Source: Methylosinus sp. Ce-a6 (lineage in GTDB: Bacteria; Pseudomonadota; Alphaproteobacteria; Rhizobiales; Beijerinckiaceae). From it: DNA of 64,000 bases. Positions 38,087-46,267 of the stretch are shown one piece after another (the first letter of the stretch is position 1; each line of letters starts with the position of its first letter). Below the pieces are notes generated by a model. The model ran no database searches and was not told the origin of the DNA. It saw nothing but the letters and a program-made list of their open reading frames with translations. A program made the position numbers and the translations under genes. The stretch is taken from contig NZ_BGJX01000006.1 of the NCBI RefSeq assembly GCF_009811655.1, positions 1 through 64,000 of the forward strand. The letters are read 5' to 3'.

Positions 38087-38896
38087 CTAAAAAGAGATAT
38101 GGGTGTCGAGAATTCCATAGGCGCCGCCGCCGCGCACGCGATCACGCAGATAGCCGCTGGAGACGCCGATCTGCACCGCGCCGAGCTTCAATCCGGTGAC
38201 ATGCGCGCCGGCGCGCCATTGCGAGAAATAATCGTCGCCGAGCGCCAGCGCCTCGGGGCCGACATAGACATAGTCGGCCAGCTCGACGCCGAATTTCAGC
38301 CGCGTGTAATAGGAGTTGTGAACGGTCGAGTAATAGGCGATGAGCGCCAGCATGGTGGAATCGGTCGGCCGCGCGAAGGCCTCGACGCCGATCTTCGCGC
38401 CGACGCTGACGCCGCGCACCTGATTGCCCGGATCGAAAGGCGACAGGCTGTGATTCATCACATCCGGGCCGACATAGAGCGCGACGCCGCCTTGATTGGA
38501 CACCACTTCATAGCCGACCATGAAGGAGCCGTCCTCGAGCGTTCCATGCACGCGGCCATAGCCGGAGTTGCGCGGGATGAAGGCGGCGCCGACGGGGACA
38601 TAGACGGGGAGATCGCTCGCGTCATAGGCGTATTTGCCGATGACGGTCGAGACGCGAATGCGCGGCCCGCTCTCCGCGATGGAGCCGAAAGGCGCGATCT
38701 TGCCGACGAAGGCGCCGGCGATGGAGCTGCGCGACGTGCCGTCGACGGAAAGATCGATGGAAACGGCCGGCTGAGGCTGAGCCGGAGAAGGCGGCGCTTC
38801 CGCTGCGGGGGCGCCCGTATACCAATCGGCGGCGCGCGCCGTCGACCACATCGCCGCGCAAAACACCAGCGGCAGAGCCGTTTTGGAGAGCATCAT
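38087..38896 (-). CDS. bcsS: Cellulose biosynthesis protein BcsS
   Basis: A 269-residue exported protein, first gene of the bcs operon. A signal peptide ending STARA precedes ADWYTG. The remainder is rich in alternating beta strands with aromatic residues and ends ILDTHISF, a phenylalanine terminus typical of outer-membrane beta-barrels. Size, fold type and position fit the BcsS family of alphaproteobacteria. Its role may be as an outer-membrane component, which would complement the barrel-less BcsK; this is inference. Confidence 0.78.
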   Translation of the reverse strand: MMLSKTALPLVFCAAMWSTARAADWYTGAPAAEAPPSPAQPQPAVSIDLSVDGTSRSSIAGAFVGKIAPFGSIAESGPRIRVSTVIGKYAYDASDLPVYVPVGAAFIPRNSGYGRVHGTLEDGSFMVGYEVVSNQGGVALYVGPDVMNHSLSPFDPGNQVRGVSVGAKIGVEAFARPTDSTMLALIAYYSTVHNSYYTRLKFGVELADYVYVGPEALALGDDYFSQWRAGAHVTGLKLGAVQIGVSSGYLRDRVRGGGAYGILDTHISF

Positions 38897-39044
38897 GACT
38901 CTTCATTCCCAGGCCCGATCGAGCGGCGCGCGCGGGAATGACCGCGTTTTCATTCGCGTTTCTCGACCAAGAGCGCCTGACATGGCGCCTTCCTTAAGAA
39001 TGGAGGTTAATGGGACAATCTTTATTGAATCCTTCAGCGCTTCC

Positions 39045-39275
39045 TAAAGAAGCCATTATGCTTAAAACCTGGTACGGCAAAGCTTTCGTGCGTCGCAGCG
39101 CTTTCGGATTCGCATGTTCTCCACGCAGGAGCCGCTTCGCGCTGTTTCGCGATACGATGCGCGCCGTCCGCTCCGGGATCGTGTCACGGCCGAGCGTCAC
39201 GCCGTAGAAAAAGCGCAGCGCGCAGACGATCTGATCGAGCGACGCCCAGGATATGTCTTTGGAAATTGCGCCTGA
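39045..39275 (-). pseudogene. Remnant of a tyrosine integrase (core-binding domain)
   Basis: One minus-strand frame reads SWASLDQIVCALRFFYGVTL followed by GRDTIPER. This matches the end of the SAM-like core-binding domain in IS91-associated/phage tyrosine integrases. After about 35 residues the similarity stops and the frame runs on as arginine-rich text. There is no catalytic domain and no start codon, so this is a fragment. A small plus-strand ORF over the same bases (39010-39207) has GGAGG close to its ATG but looks like a shadow. Confidence 0.55.
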
Positions 39276-39438
39276 TGATCGCGCGCAGCGCCGCTGCGTC
39301 GACGCGCTTCTTCGGCTCTTCGAGCGGCGCGACCTTGGCGACCGCCTTGCCGCGCCGCGTGACGCGAATGGTCTCGCCCCTCGCCGCGCGTTCGACGAGC
39401 TCGCTCAAATGGGCCTCGGCTTGCGCGACGGCGCTCAT
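39184..39438 (-). CDS. Truncated Phd/YefM-type antitoxin
   Basis: The first 50 residues are a typical prevent-host-death antitoxin: QAEAHLSELVERAARGETIR then VTRRGKAVAKVAPLEEPKK. From about position 39275 the frame continues over the integrase remnant in the wrong register, giving an unnatural tail (FQRHILGVARSDRLRAALFL). The natural C terminus that would neutralise a toxin is therefore lost. No toxin gene follows. It is a solitary, probably inactive antitoxin. ATG at 39438 is taken as the start. Confidence 0.6.
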   Translation of the reverse strand: MSAVAQAEAHLSELVERAARGETIRVTRRGKAVAKVAPLEEPKKRVDAAALRAIIRRNFQRHILGVARSDRLRAALFLRRDARP

Positions 39439-39626
39439 GTCTCGCCTCATGACCAATCAAATGACCAAATGTCGCGCCCGAGCGATCGAAGCCCAACTCC
39501 GCAGCGACGTTTCCGCAGCGACGTTTCCTGCCACAATATGGCACTGTTCAGCCGAAAGCCGGCCGTATATGTATGGCCCCTCGGCCCCGCCGCCGGCTTG
39601 ATGAGAGTTCCCCGAGGAGCCAGACG

Positions 39627-40883
39627 TTGACCGAACTGAAAGACCTCTACGACATCGGCGAGATTCCGCCGCTCGGCCATGTTCCCGCAAAGATGCACGC
39701 CTGGGTCGTCCGCAAGGAGCGCCATGGGCCGCCCGAGGAGTCGATGCGGCTCGAGGTGGTGCCCACCTGGGAGCTCGACAGCCATGACGTGCTCGTTCTG
39801 GTGATGGCCGCGGGCGTCAATTACAATGGCGTCTGGGCCGCGCTCGGCCAGCCGATCTCGGTGCTCGACGTCCACAAGCTCCCCTATCACATCGCCGGCT
39901 CCGACGCCTCCGGCATCGTCTGGGCGGTCGGCTCCAAGGTGAAGCGCTGGAAGGTCGGCGACGAGGTCGTCGTCCATTGCAATCAGGACGATGGGGACGA
40001 CGAGGAGTGCAACGGCGGCGACCCGATGTTCTCCGCCTCGCAGCGCATCTGGGGCTATGAGACGCCGGACGGCTCCTTCGCCCAGTTCTGCCGCGTGCAG
40101 GACCGCCAGCTGATGGAGCGCCCCAAGCACCTCACCTGGGAGGAGTCGGCCTGCTACACGCTGACGCTGGCCACCGCCTATCGCATGTTGTTCGGCCATG
40201 AGCCGCATCGTCTGAAGCCGAGCGACAATGTGCTCATCTGGGGCGCCTCGGGCGGCCTCGGCGTGTTCGGCGTGCAGCTCTGCGCGGCCGCCGGCGCCAA
40301 CGCCATCGGCGTCATCTCCGACGAGACCAAGCGCGACTATGTGCTCTCGCTCGGCGCCAAGGGCGTCATCAACCGCAAGGATTTTTCCGGCTGCTGGGGC
40401 CAGCTGCCGACCGTCAACACGCCGGAATTCAACGACTGGTCCAAGGCCGCCCGCAATTTCGGCAAGGCGATCTGGGACTTGACCGGCAAGAAGGACGTCG
40501 ACATCGTCTTCGAGCATCCGGGCGAGCAGACCTTCCCGCTCTCCTGCATGGTGGTGAAGCGCGGCGGCATGGTGGTGTTCTGCGCCGGCACGACCGGCTT
40601 CAACCTCACCTTCGACGCCCGCTATGTGTGGATGCGGCAGAAGCGCATCCAGGGTTCGCATTTCGCCCATCTGAAGCAGGCGGCCGCGGCCAATCGCTTC
40701 GTCGTGGACCGGCGCGTCGATCCCTGCATGTCGGAAGTCTTCCCCTGGGCGAAGATTCCGCTCGCCCACACCAAAATGTGGAAGAACCAGCACGCCCCGG
40801 GCAATATGGCGGTGCTGGTCAACGCGCCGACGACGGGCCTGCGCACGCTCGAGGATGTGATCGACGCCGCGGGGAAGAAGTGA
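39627..40883 (+). CDS. ccr: Crotonyl-CoA carboxylase/reductase
   Basis: Reductive carboxylase of about 418 residues that turns crotonyl-CoA plus CO2 and NADPH into (2S)-ethylmalonyl-CoA, the key step of the ethylmalonyl-CoA pathway. It is a medium-chain dehydrogenase/reductase with NADPH site IWGASGGLGVFGVQLCAAAG. Family-typical stretches are YHIAGSDASGIVWAVG and the CO2-pocket region VFEHPGEQTFPLS. The start is TTG at 39627 with GAGGAG 7 bp before it; the open frame upstream has no better signal. It acts with Ecm at 20.5 kb, though the genes are unlinked. Confidence 0.95.
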   Translation: MTELKDLYDIGEIPPLGHVPAKMHAWVVRKERHGPPEESMRLEVVPTWELDSHDVLVLVMAAGVNYNGVWAALGQPISVLDVHKLPYHIAGSDASGIVWAVGSKVKRWKVGDEVVVHCNQDDGDDEECNGGDPMFSASQRIWGYETPDGSFAQFCRVQDRQLMERPKHLTWEESACYTLTLATAYRMLFGHEPHRLKPSDNVLIWGASGGLGVFGVQLCAAAGANAIGVISDETKRDYVLSLGAKGVINRKDFSGCWGQLPTVNTPEFNDWSKAARNFGKAIWDLTGKKDVDIVFEHPGEQTFPLSCMVVKRGGMVVFCAGTTGFNLTFDARYVWMRQKRIQGSHFAHLKQAAAANRFVVDRRVDPCMSEVFPWAKIPLAHTKMWKNQHAPGNMAVLVNAPTTGLRTLEDVIDAAGKK

Positions 40884-40919
40884 GCGTCGCGCGATAACGC
40901 ATTGTCAAAATGACGCTAT

Positions 40920-40966
40920 CGGCCCTATATGAGCTAATATAATAGCTTTTATATTAGTGAGGGCCG
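40920..40966. promoter_or_regulatory. Large two-tier palindrome before the ATPase gene
   Basis: Inner AT-rich arms CTAATATAA (40934-40942) and TTATATTAG (40949-40957) surround a 6-bp centre. Outer arms CGGCCCT (40920-40926) and AGGGCCG (40960-40966) frame them, ending at the base before the ATG. Such a site could be an operator, a hairpin that hides the ribosome site (GTGAGGG lies in the right flank), or both. It is the most AT-rich stretch in this part of the window. Confidence 0.6.
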
Positions 40967-42457
40967 ATGGCGGAATGGGGGTTCTACGGAAGGCGCGCGG
41001 AGCTGGCCGAGATCGACAAGATCCTGGCGCGCGGCCGCTTTTTCTTCTGCGCGATCTCCGGCCGACGTCGGATCGGGAAGACGTCGCTGATACAGGAGGC
41101 GATCAGGCGGCGCGGGCTGACCGGTAAGGCTTTATACGTTCAAGTTCCCGACAGTGACGAGCGAGGCGTCGTTCAGGCTTTTGAAGACGCGATCGAAGAC
41201 ACTGGCAATCCATTCGCGCGGGAAGCAAGCGCGAATTTCTTGGTGATTGCGACATATCTGCGCGCATTTTGGTGGTTTGGCGGCATCGCGGTAATCGACG
41301 AGTTCCAATACTTTCACCGCGCGGCCCTTTCATCTTTTCAGTCCCTTCTGCAAGCTCGCATCGACGAAGCCCGAGCCGAAAATCCGGGTGGCGGCGTGTT
41401 CACATTGGGGTCGATCCACACGGAAATGACCGCGCTCTTGGAGGATCGGGCGTCCCCTCTGTTCAACCGCGTCACCGACAGACTGGAAATAGGCCATTGG
41501 GATTTCGAGACTCTGTTCGAAATGTTCCGGGCCCACGGGATCGTCGATCCTCATCATCGACTGTTTCTCTGGTCGATCTTCGAGGGAGTTCCCAAGTTCT
41601 ACCGGGACTGTTTCGACCATGGCGTGCTCCGGCAGTCCGTGGACCATCGCACTGAAGCCCTTCGCAAGATGTTCTTCGAGGGCTCGAGCCCCCTCAAGGA
41701 CGAAGCCGATAACTGGTTCCTGCGCGAGCTACGCGGGCGTTACGATACCGTCCTGACCCTTCTCGCCCGAGGCGGGCCGCTGTCGCACGGGCAATTGAAA
41801 GAGGAATACGATCGCACCGGCCCGACGCAGGAAAGCCAGTTGGCCGGCTACCTCAAAGTGCTCATCGAAAAATACGGCATGGTCGAAAAGCTTCGGCCGA
41901 TCCTCTCGTCCGGCAAACAGCGAAACGCTCGCTATGCCATCACGGACAATTTCTTGAGCGCTTGGCTCGCGGCGATCCAGCGTAATGTGCGCTTGGCGCG
42001 CATTCGCCCGATCGAAGAGGCCGTGGCGAAAGCCGACAGGTCGCTGCAAACCCACGAGGGCTACGCCTTCGAGAAACTGGTGCGGCAGATCGCCGAGGAA
42101 TGCTCCCGAAAGGGGGTCGGCGACTTTTCGCTTACTCAACTCGTCGCCGGCTATTGGAACAAGGCCGACGGCAGCGACATCGAGATCGACATGATCGCGC
42201 TCGACGAGACCGAGCGCCGAATCCGTTTCGGCTTCTGCAAGCGTTCGGCCGGCGCGCATAATTCGCAAGCGCTCGCGAGCTTCGAGGATCATGTCGCGCG
42301 ATTTCTGGCGACGAAGACGGGAGCGCCATATCGCGACTGGAAAATCGAAAAGGCGCTATATGCCCCGATTTTCTCTTCGACTCAGCGCGAGGCGCTCGGT
42401 CGGGGCGGAATGGTCTGCGTCGACATGACCGATTTCGAGCGATGGCTCACCTTCTGA
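40967..42457 (+). CDS. AAA ATPase with DUF234-type nuclease-like C terminus
   Basis: A 496-residue protein of the archaeal-type ATPase family. The Walker A is SGRRRIGKTSLI (residues about 27-38), the Walker B FGGIAVIDEFQYF (about 103-115). A winged-helix region follows. The C-terminal DUF234-like part contains EKLVRQIAEE and then EIDMIALDETERRIRFGFCK, consistent with a PD-(D/E)xK fold. Members are scattered among archaea and bacteria and their role is unclear; a defence or toxin role is suspected for some. It is transcribed with cobU 10 bp downstream and preceded by the palindrome at 40920-40966. Confidence 0.75.
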   Translation: MAEWGFYGRRAELAEIDKILARGRFFFCAISGRRRIGKTSLIQEAIRRRGLTGKALYVQVPDSDERGVVQAFEDAIEDTGNPFAREASANFLVIATYLRAFWWFGGIAVIDEFQYFHRAALSSFQSLLQARIDEARAENPGGGVFTLGSIHTEMTALLEDRASPLFNRVTDRLEIGHWDFETLFEMFRAHGIVDPHHRLFLWSIFEGVPKFYRDCFDHGVLRQSVDHRTEALRKMFFEGSSPLKDEADNWFLRELRGRYDTVLTLLARGGPLSHGQLKEEYDRTGPTQESQLAGYLKVLIEKYGMVEKLRPILSSGKQRNARYAITDNFLSAWLAAIQRNVRLARIRPIEEAVAKADRSLQTHEGYAFEKLVRQIAEECSRKGVGDFSLTQLVAGYWNKADGSDIEIDMIALDETERRIRFGFCKRSAGAHNSQALASFEDHVARFLATKTGAPYRDWKIEKALYAPIFSSTQREALGRGGMVCVDMTDFERWLTF

Positions 42458-42467
42458 TGAGATACCG

Positions 42468-42983
42468 ATGACCGAAAACCCGCATCTCGCCTTCGTCCTC
42501 GGCGGCGCGCGCTCCGGCAAGAGCGCCTTCGCCGAGGGGCTGGCGACCGCAGCGCCCGGTCCCTGGACCTATATCGCGACGGCGCAGGCCTTCGACGAGG
42601 AGATGCGCCGGCGCATCGCCGCGCATAGAGAACGGCGCGGCGGCGATTGGCGCACGGCGGAGGCGCCGCACGCGCTCACCCGAGCGCTGCGCGAGGCGCC
42701 GTCCGAGCGGCCGCTGCTCGTCGATTGTCTTACCCTATGGCTGAGCAATCGGCTGCTCGCCGACGCCGACATGCGCGCCGATCGGGAGGAGTTGCTCGCG
42801 GCGCTCGCCGAGCGAGGCGCGCCGACGGTGCTGGTCTCTTCGGAGGTCGGCCTCTCCATCGTGCCGGAGAATGCGCTGGCGCGGCGCTTCCGCGACGCCG
42901 CCGGCGAATTGCATCAGGCCGTGGCGAAGCGCGCCTCCCGCGTCTATCTCGTCGTCGCCGGCTATCCGCTCACGGTGAAGTGA
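42468..42983 (+). CDS. cobU: Adenosylcobinamide kinase / guanylyltransferase
   Basis: A 171-residue CobU/CobP enzyme for assembly of the cobalamin nucleotide loop. The P-loop is VLGGARSGKSAFAE and the guanylylation region includes AAHRERRGGDWRT with the conserved histidine. CLTLWLSNRLL and LVSSEVGLSIVPENALARRFRD are family signatures. B12 is needed by Ecm in this window. The 3' end overlaps the convergent tetR gene by 22 bp. No other cobalamin genes are near. Confidence 0.92.
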   Translation: MTENPHLAFVLGGARSGKSAFAEGLATAAPGPWTYIATAQAFDEEMRRRIAAHRERRGGDWRTAEAPHALTRALREAPSERPLLVDCLTLWLSNRLLADADMRADREELLAALAERGAPTVLVSSEVGLSIVPENALARRFRDAAGELHQAVAKRASRVYLVVAGYPLTVK

Positions 42984-43513
42984 CGCGCGGTCACACGCTC
43001 CGCCACCTTCTCCAGCATCGCCGGATCGTCCATCGCGCGGGCGAGCAGCACGCCGCCCTCGAGCGCCGCGAGGATCGCCTCCGCCGACGCATCTTCCGAG
43101 CGCAGCGCGGCGCGCAGCCAGCAAAGCGTCGCGGCGAAGAAGCGCCGCGCCTCGCCGCCGACCTCGGAGGGCAGGCCGCCCACTTCCGCGGCCAGCATTC
43201 CGAACAGGCACATGCGTTTTTTCTCGGCCACGGTGCGGCGGAACATTTCCGCGAGCAGGCCGACCGCCTCCGCCGGCGCGCGAGCGAGAGGATCGCCGAG
43301 CTCGGCGAGGCAGAGATCCGCGTAGCGCCGCGCGACCGCCGCGACCAGCGCCGGCTTGGTGGGAAAAAAATAATGGACGCTCGCGCTCTTCACCCCGACA
43401 TCGGCGGCGATGTCGCGGAAGCTCACGCCATTATAGCCGTAGCGGCAGAGGCGCTCCTCCGCGCTGTCGAGAATCTTTTCCGCCGTGCCCTCGCCGCGTC
43501 GCGCCATCGCCAT
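42962..43513 (-). CDS. TetR family transcriptional regulator
   Basis: A 183-residue repressor. The N-terminal helix-turn-helix is GYNGVSFRDIAADVGVKSASVHYFFPTKPAL, the rest a helical ligand domain with a LEGGVLLARAM helix. It is divergent from the carboxymuconolactone decarboxylase gene and shares with it a gap containing a perfect 7-bp inverted repeat. Autoregulation and control of that gene are therefore likely. The start is ATG at 43513 (43507 also possible). The inducer is unknown. Confidence 0.9.
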   Translation of the reverse strand: MAMARRGEGTAEKILDSAEERLCRYGYNGVSFRDIAADVGVKSASVHYFFPTKPALVAAVARRYADLCLAELGDPLARAPAEAVGLLAEMFRRTVAEKKRMCLFGMLAAEVGGLPSEVGGEARRFFAATLCWLRAALRSEDASAEAILAALEGGVLLARAMDDPAMLEKVAERVTARHFTVSG

Positions 43514-43579
43514 TCCGCCCGGTCCCTCCCTCCGCGAAGAAGCGCCATTGACAGGCCTTCGTCAATCGCGCAGGGTATG

Positions 43580-43595
43580 CCTATCATCTGATAGG
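43580..43595. promoter_or_regulatory. Probable TetR operator
   Basis: CCTATCA and TGATAGG, separated by TC, form a perfect inverted repeat in the gap between the divergent tetR and carboxymuconolactone decarboxylase genes. Further GGTAGGT follows. Position and symmetry suit a TetR dimer site. Confidence 0.65.
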
Positions 43596-43623
43596 TAGGT
43601 TGCGATCGCAAAGAGGAGAAGCC

Positions 43624-43932
43624 ATGTACGATATGAAGAATGTGAAGCGCCTGAGCAAAATCGGCGAGACGGCGCCGGCGGCCTGGGAGGCGTTCAAGCA
43701 GTTCGACGCCGCGGCCATGGCCGACGGCGCGATCCCCAAAAAATACAAGGAGCTGATCGCGCTCGGCGTCGCACTGACGACCCAATGCGCCTATTGCCTC
43801 GAGATTCACCGCAAGCAGGCTGTCGCCGCCGGCGCGACGGAGGCGGAGCTCGCCGAGACCGTCTTCATCGCCGCCGCCCTGCGCGCCGGCGCCGTCGTCA
43901 CCCATGGAACCCATGTGGCGGGCATAGAATAA
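43624..43932 (+). CDS. Carboxymuconolactone decarboxylase family (AhpD-like) protein
   Basis: A 102-residue AhpD-like helical protein. The redox pair and its neighbour histidine are in CAYCLEIHRKQA (CxxC...H), preceded by KYKELIALGVALTTQ and followed by EAELAETVFIAAALRAGAV. Such proteins act as peroxidase-like thiol enzymes. GAGGAG precedes the ATG. Control by the divergent TetR regulator is likely, suggesting response to an oxidant or electrophile; this is inferred from context. Confidence 0.88.
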   Translation: MYDMKNVKRLSKIGETAPAAWEAFKQFDAAAMADGAIPKKYKELIALGVALTTQCAYCLEIHRKQAVAAGATEAELAETVFIAAALRAGAVVTHGTHVAGIE

Positions 43933-43938
43933 TCTTTC

Positions 43939-44637
43939 CTATTGCGCCGCGAGCCGATCCGCCGCGGCGATTATTTCCGCCAAGCCGACATCCGTCCGGC
44001 CCCCGAAACTGCCGAAGATCGCCTCGATCCGCGGCAGATCGGCGAGCGTCTCGACGTCGAGCCGCAGCTCCGGCCGGGCGACCTCCGCCGGAGCCGCGAG
44101 GCTCAGCGGGCGATAGATGCGGCTATTCTCGCGCAGAAAAGCGGGGCCGCGGCGGCGCTGCTCCGGCGCGCCGCAGCGCGTCTCCGCCTCGGTCAGCGCC
44201 GCGGCGGTAAAACCGTCGATCTCCATGCCGCGCGGATAGCTCGGCGCGAGCGTATTGCCGATCCAATCGAGCATTCCGTCGGTCATTTGCAAGAGATCGG
44301 CGACCTTGGTGACGAGCGCGGGATCGATGAGCGGATTGCGCGCGTCGAGCGCAATGCCGCCCTTGGCGCCCGCCGCCTGCATGGCGGCAAGCAGGCGGCC
44401 GATGAGATCGTCGCGCGCGCCGGTCTGGCAGGCGATTCCGCGCGCGGCGCAAAATTCGCGGATCGGCGCGTCGTCGGGCTCATCGCTCGTGGTGACGGCG
44501 ATTCCGGCGAGCTTTTCCGCATGGGCGAGACGTTCGAGCAGCCGGGCGAGCAGGGGTTCGCCGGCGAGCGGCGCCAGCACGCCGGTCTCGCTTCCCTCGA
44601 CATGGGTCGCGGCGAAAATAATGGCGAGGACGTTCAT
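43939..44637 (-). CDS. Cytidylyltransferase-like nucleotidyltransferase (SpsF/NeuA family)
   Basis: A 232-residue GT-A-fold nucleotidyltransferase. The N terminus NVLAIIFAATHVEGSETGVL corresponds to the nucleotide-binding strand/loop, but the usual R-x-x-S-x-R-x-P-x-K motif is degenerate. LAGEPLLARLLERL and AGIAVTTSDEPDDAPIREFC resemble acylneuraminate/SpsF-type cytidylyltransferases. GIALDARNPLIDPALV stands where the metal-binding DGDxPL motif is expected. Activity is therefore uncertain. ATG at 44637 is supported by AAGG upstream; longer starts lie in non-coding-like sequence. Confidence 0.65.
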   Translation of the reverse strand: MNVLAIIFAATHVEGSETGVLAPLAGEPLLARLLERLAHAEKLAGIAVTTSDEPDDAPIREFCAARGIACQTGARDDLIGRLLAAMQAAGAKGGIALDARNPLIDPALVTKVADLLQMTDGMLDWIGNTLAPSYPRGMEIDGFTAAALTEAETRCGAPEQRRRGPAFLRENSRIYRPLSLAAPAEVARPELRLDVETLADLPRIEAIFGSFGGRTDVGLAEIIAAADRLAAQ

Positions 44638-44799
44638 GGGACGCCGCCTTTCGTGATCGGCCGCCCGCGGCGGCCCTCTAGGCAAGGCAAAAGCAAGCGA
44701 TACGCCAGCGATCCGCGGCAGGGCGAGCAGAACAAAGGAAAATTTTCGTAACGCCCAGGAACGCGCTTCGAAGGCGCGCCTTCGAGGCGCGAGCACAGG

Positions 44800-45513
44800 T
44801 CAATAGCCCCACGCGCCCTTGGACGAGTTGCAACGAAAGCACAAGGGCTCCAGATTGACGAGGTGGTGGATGCAGGCTGCAGCGAAGGCTTCGTATTTGT
44901 TGGCAATTTTTATGCAGGTAAAGAATATCACGCCGAGATATGACAAGCTGCCGCCGGGAAAACCCGCTCTCCGATCTTTGAAGGGGCTCCGCTCCTCTAT
45001 GATGCGACCGGCCGGATGCCTCGCGTGCTGCTGAGTCAGTCCGACCGCTCGGAAAACTCTTCTCGCGGCTTGCCGTTCTCCGCCCGACTGGGGATGACGA
45101 TGGTCGATCGTCGCCGCCTCCAAAGTCATCACGACATTGCATCGCTTGCACACCACCGTCGCCGGCTGAACCACAGGAAGGGCGCCGCCGTTTATCTCGT
45201 AGAAAATCGCGCGCTGCCCGACCGCATGCACGCCCTGCCAGTCCGCATTGGCCTTGATCGCCCGATACGTCGTCCTCGCCGTGCAAAGGCCCTCGGTCAA
45301 TTGCCAAAATGCGGCGATGTCGGACTCGATGGCCGTCTCATAGATCTGGCCCCGATCGTCGTACAGCGTGAGCGAGGTGAGCATGCCGGAGGCGGCCGTG
45401 GTTTCGATGTTCATGCCGCTCCGCATCGTCGGAAAGAGGCCGTTGAGGTCATATACCGAAGACGTTTTTCTGGAGTTTCTGATGAAGCCATTCACCTCGA
45501 GCGCGAGACTCAT
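44800..45513 (-). CDS. HNH endonuclease-domain protein
   Basis: A 237-residue protein whose C-terminal half holds a split HNH motif. CKRC, then IDHRHPQSGGE, then after about 65 residues NLEPLCFRCNSSKG, give the zinc cysteines and the catalytic histidine. The N-terminal 120 residues (with YDLNGLFPTMRSGMNI) are not recognised. GAGGAAATGAT before the ATG is a good ribosome site. The neighbours are the interrupted ORF and the toxin-antitoxin pair, so it lies in accessory DNA. It may be a homing-type or defence nuclease; no partner methylase is seen. Confidence 0.7.
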   Translation of the reverse strand: MSLALEVNGFIRNSRKTSSVYDLNGLFPTMRSGMNIETTAASGMLTSLTLYDDRGQIYETAIESDIAAFWQLTEGLCTARTTYRAIKANADWQGVHAVGQRAIFYEINGGALPVVQPATVVCKRCNVVMTLEAATIDHRHPQSGGERQAARRVFRAVGLTQQHARHPAGRIIEERSPFKDRRAGFPGGSLSYLGVIFFTCIKIANKYEAFAAACIHHLVNLEPLCFRCNSSKGAWGY

Positions 45514-45536
45514 ATCATTTCCTCGGCGTAAGAATT

Positions 45537-45938
45537 TCAGATCGAAACATGTTCCATGGTAGCCGCGCGGCGTCGAAGTTCAATCGCGTCGGAACCTCTC
45601 GCCTTATGAATCGAAGGGACGAGGTCCTCGTCGAGAAACGGGCCGGCCGCCAAAAAAGGGCCTTGCCGCGCTTGTCGCGGCGGGTGGACAAGGATGTCCG
45701 GGACGCCGCGGCTTCCGTCGGCCACGGCCTTTGCAATCAAAGACGCATCGGAAGCGTGAACGTGTATCGGAATATTTTCCGCGGAATGTCAAGGTGGAGC
45801 AAAAACCAGCTCGGCGACCGGGACGAAGGTTGGATAACGGCCCGACCTGACCAGCTCACTCAGCGATAGCTTGTCAGGCGATGGAGCCCAATATCGAGCC
45901 ATAGCCGACGTGAAACTTTCTTCTTCGTGAAATCCCAT
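45537..45938 (-). pseudogene. Third ORF after the toxin gene, broken by one in-frame TGA
   Basis: One continuous frame starts at ATG 45938 inside the toxin gene, with a second ATG at 45902. It runs protein-like (ARYWAPSPDKLSLSELVRSG, then YPTFVPVAELVFAPP) to a TGA at 45791-45789. It continues in the same frame (HSAENIPIHVHASDASLIAK, then ADGSRGVPDILVHPP) to a stop at 45537. The two halves total about 132 codons. I do not recognise the family. A nonsense mutation is the simplest explanation; translation of the second half from a TTG at 45740, or TGA readthrough, are alternatives. Confidence 0.5.
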
Positions 45939-46267
45939 TCGCATTCGACAAACGACATTGCCTGCTGAAGCCGCTTTGCAGCAATTACTTCACCACATCT
46001 CAGTATAATTAAATTTAACTTGCAATATTTTGGGCTGTCGTTCGGAGACCCGAAGCGCTTAACTAAGCGTTTCATGTCTGCATCAACGGCGATTAATATA
46101 GAGTTATTCAAAATTGCAGTTGCTACGACGACTTCATCTTTTGTACCACTGTCCAATACGTCGCTGTGATATATTACACGGTAACCGCATTCTAAGAACG
46201 GGGTTGCTACCTGAACTGGCGTCCCCTCGTCAAGTAGGATGGCGATTGATCGACGACTATTGGTCAC
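45860..46267 (-). CDS. PIN-like toxin, DUF5615 / VapC45-like
   Basis: A 135-residue protein of the DUF5615 PIN-like kind, a probable ribonuclease toxin. The N-terminal strand ILLDEGTPVQVATPFLECG carries the first acidic residue. The core VDADMKRLVKRFG carries further aspartates, and DEVVVATAI lies between. Length and partner match Rv2019 (VapC45) of M. tuberculosis, 138 residues. It overlaps the antitoxin gene by 4 bp. Base composition here is markedly lower in GC than the neighbouring genes, indicating recent transfer. Confidence 0.75.
   Translation of the reverse strand: MTNSRRSIAILLDEGTPVQVATPFLECGYRVIYHSDVLDSGTKDEVVVATAILNNSILIAVDADMKRLVKRFGSPNDSPKYCKLNLIILRCGEVIAAKRLQQAMSFVECEWDFTKKKVSRRLWLDIGLHRLTSYR

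Noticed and set aside
39010-39207. Small plus-strand ORF of 65 codons with GGAGG near its ATG
   Set aside because: Spacing is very short, the product is arginine/phenylalanine-rich, and the opposite strand shows an integrase-like fragment over the same bases.
45549-45869. Plus-strand ORF of 106 codons in the gap after the HNH gene
   Set aside because: Rich in Arg with no family; the minus-strand frame across the TGA is more protein-like.
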